From the NCBI RefSeq assembly GCF_011089875.1, contig NZ_JAANAS010000013.1, positions 1-64,000 of the forward strand: 64,000 bases of DNA. Direction: 5' to 3'. Made by a program: the position numbers and the translations under genes. Below, piece by piece: positions 62,588-64,000 of this stretch. The stretch is from Psychroflexus maritimus. GTDB taxonomy: Bacteria > Bacteroidota > Bacteroidia > Flavobacteriales > Flavobacteriaceae. The notes under the pieces are model-generated. The model saw only the letters and a program-made list of their open reading frames with translations. It did not search any database and was not told the DNA's origin. Each line of letters begins with the position of its first letter. Position 1 is the first letter of the stretch.

Positions 62588-64000
62588 TTAAAGTTGAATT
62601 AAAAATTCGAGGTTAAACATTCTTCCGGGCATGGGTCTAAAATCGGCCGATTGGTACCTGTTGTTAAACACGTTATATACCCTAATTCCAGCTTGCATTA
62701 CTGGTTTTTTTGCAAAGGTATAATGCGCTAAAAGATGATGTAATTGATAGGTTTCGATAACTCGATCTGCATTGTTATCGGTTTGTGCAAATTGTTCGCC
62801 TACGCATACAAATTGATGGGTAAATCGCCAATTATTTATGGCATAAGCCGAGGAGAAATTCGCCTTGTGAATAGGCGTGTATGTTAATTGATTCTTAGTG
62901 TCTTGATGAATGGATTTGACCAAAGCATAATTTGCATTCAGCTGAAGCTTGGAGTCCCCAAAATTCAATTGATAGTTTCCTGTAAATTCACCTCCGTAAG
63001 TTTTAACGCGATCTACATTTTCGGGTTGCCAGTTTCCATTAGGATTAGGAATCCATCTAATTAATTGATTAATATCATTGTAAAATGCGGTTGCCGAAAA
63101 ATTCAATTTGCCTAAATGAAAATGATGGCCTAATTCAAACTGTTCCGCTGTCTCCGGTCTTAGTTCTTCGTTGCCTGAGTTTAACCAAAACAAGTCGTTA
63201 AACGTGGGTATTCTAAAGTTTTTAGATGCATTAAATTTAAGCTGATAAAAACTTGTAGCCTTCCAGTTTATACCTGCTGAATACAGCAACGGACTATCTT
63301 TTAAGTTACTCCATTCTTTTCTTGCAGAAGCTTGAAAAGTAAGTTGTTTATTCATTTCGTATTTAGCAATTAGCGAGGTGGCTAAAACAATTCTTTGGTC
63401 TTTATTTAGATTATCTCCTGAAGCTTTGGCGTTTTCGTAATTAATTAAACTATTGAATTTAAAATTTTTCCACCGGTAAGAAAAATCATGCCTAAGGTGA
63501 AGAGTTTCGGCTAAATTAGAAGTTTTTCTTTGACGATTTTTATTTTCTTGAAACGAAAAATCCTCGCTTAAATAAGCCAATCGAAGCAGAGAAGAATAAT
63601 TCTTACCTTTATTTTCCCATTCTATTAAATTCCTAAAATCTAAGTTTTCGTAAGCAGGTCTATTTTCTGAAATCCTTCGGATAGGTAAATCACGCTGACT
63701 ATCAAAAATCCATAAATAATATTTTAGTAGATTGTGTTTATTAAGCTGATGAGCTGCATCTAAATTGATGTTGAAGTGCTTAAATCTTCCGTTTGTATTG
63801 CGGTTTAAGTTTCCAGAAGTTGGAAAATCATTATCGGAGTAATTGTAATTAGTTCCCCACCGAAAGCTCCATTTCTTTGTAGAAAACTGTCCCCGATAAC
63901 GACTATCTATAGTGTTGAATTCGCCATATAGCAATTGAACTTCATTCGACAAACCCTGATTAAATTGAAGTTCAGTGTCTAAGTGAACACTTCCGCCAAT
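62588..64000 (-). CDS. btuB: TonB-dependent receptor, BtuB-like, partial (5' end outside the window)
   Basis: The C-terminal 470 residues of a TonB-dependent receptor. The frame runs open to the window edge; the first visible residues are IGGSVHLDTELQFNQGLSNE, which is the end of the plug. The barrel includes NLDFRNLIEWENKGKNYSSLLRLAYLSED and the typical FKLNASKNFRIPTFNDLFWLNSGNEELRPETAEQFELG-like box. It is compact like BtuB. The pairing with a propeller lipoprotein supports cobalamin as ligand. A B12 riboswitch could lie beyond 64000. Confidence 0.75.
   Translation of the reverse strand: MGGSVHLDTELQFNQGLSNEVQLLYGEFNTIDSRYRGQFSTKKWSFRWGTNYNYSDNDFPTSGNLNRNTNGRFKHFNINLDAAHQLNKHNLLKYYLWIFDSQRDLPIRRISENRPAYENLDFRNLIEWENKGKNYSSLLRLAYLSEDFSFQENKNRQRKTSNLAETLHLRHDFSYRWKNFKFNSLINYENAKASGDNLNKDQRIVLATSLIAKYEMNKQLTFQASARKEWSNLKDSPLLYSAGINWKATSFYQLKFNASKNFRIPTFNDLFWLNSGNEELRPETAEQFELGHHFHLGKLNFSATAFYNDINQLIRWIPNPNGNWQPENVDRVKTYGGEFTGNYQLNFGDSKLQLNANYALVKSIHQDTKNQLTYTPIHKANFSSAYAINNWRFTHQFVCVGEQFAQTDNNADRVIETYQLHHLLAHYTFAKKPVMQAGIRVYNVFNNRYQSADFRPMPGRMFNLEFLIQL

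Overview
The window reads as chromosomal DNA of a low-GC member of the Bacteroidota, most likely Flavobacteriaceae. The signs are promoters of the TTG / TAnnTTTG type instead of sigma-70 boxes, no Shine-Dalgarno pairing, an N-terminally extended NusB, TonB-dependent receptors, an IcmF-type mutase, many small lipoproteins, and the gene runs nusB-DUF1573-yajC and LUD-cdsA-psd-ACBP. It is mostly ordinary core genome with dense genes, and its intergenic spaces carry dispersed repeats and decayed insertion sequences.

Layout. 1-1440: IS110-type element with a possible bridge-RNA region. 1444-1567: first copy of a structured dispersed repeat. 1605-6763: phenylacetyl-CoA epoxidase genes paaE-A-B-C-D, with a palindromic operator on the paaE promoter. 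A repeat-bounded GxxExxY gene sits between paaC and paaD. 6889-7634: dead IS200 copy and duplicated hairpins next to tRNA-Arg. 7780-16818: apt, pheT, a TonB receptor, a macroglobulin-like surface protein, pdxH. 16973-22532: sixA-ppk1-ppx polyphosphate genes and two PH-domain membrane proteins. 22576-24985: phospholipid genes (LUD, cdsA, psd, ACBP). 25214-26987: yajC, DUF1573 lipoprotein, nusB. 27154-33666: mscS, mltF, lipoproteins, an FKBP-like protein, hslR, a TPMT-like methyltransferase, a phosphoribosyltransferase. 33775-37218: icmF. 37510-44381: a MoxR/DUF58/DUF4350/DUF4129/SpoIIM cluster with a divergent RDD gene. 44383-49718: TRIC channel, an outer-membrane protein, and the three-gene propionyl-CoA carboxylase operon. 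49964-50461: internally deleted IS4 remnant. 50807-59506: ppk2, GH3, trxB, a CPBP protease, menE, yaaA, a GAF-PAS protein and a small coiled-coil protein. 59869-64000: a secreted repeat protein and a BtuG/BtuB-like pair cut by the window end.

How the genes fit together. Three metabolic themes recur. Acyl-CoA catabolism is represented by PaaABCDE, IcmF, propionyl-CoA carboxylase and an acyl-CoA-binding protein. Vitamin B12 appears through B12-dependent IcmF and the probable cobalamin receptor pair at the right end. Polyphosphate appears through PPK1 and PPX in one operon and a PPK2 elsewhere.

The most novel signals are non-coding. First, a four-copy structured element with an invariant GCGACC..GGAAGCTC hairpin and compensating stem changes, always oriented toward a downstream gene. 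Second, MITE-like units that share ends with the unit carrying the GxxExxY gene. Third, an 18-bp palindromic operator on the paaE promoter. Fourth, a pair of inverted repeat-like segments that encode the IcmF interdomain linker.
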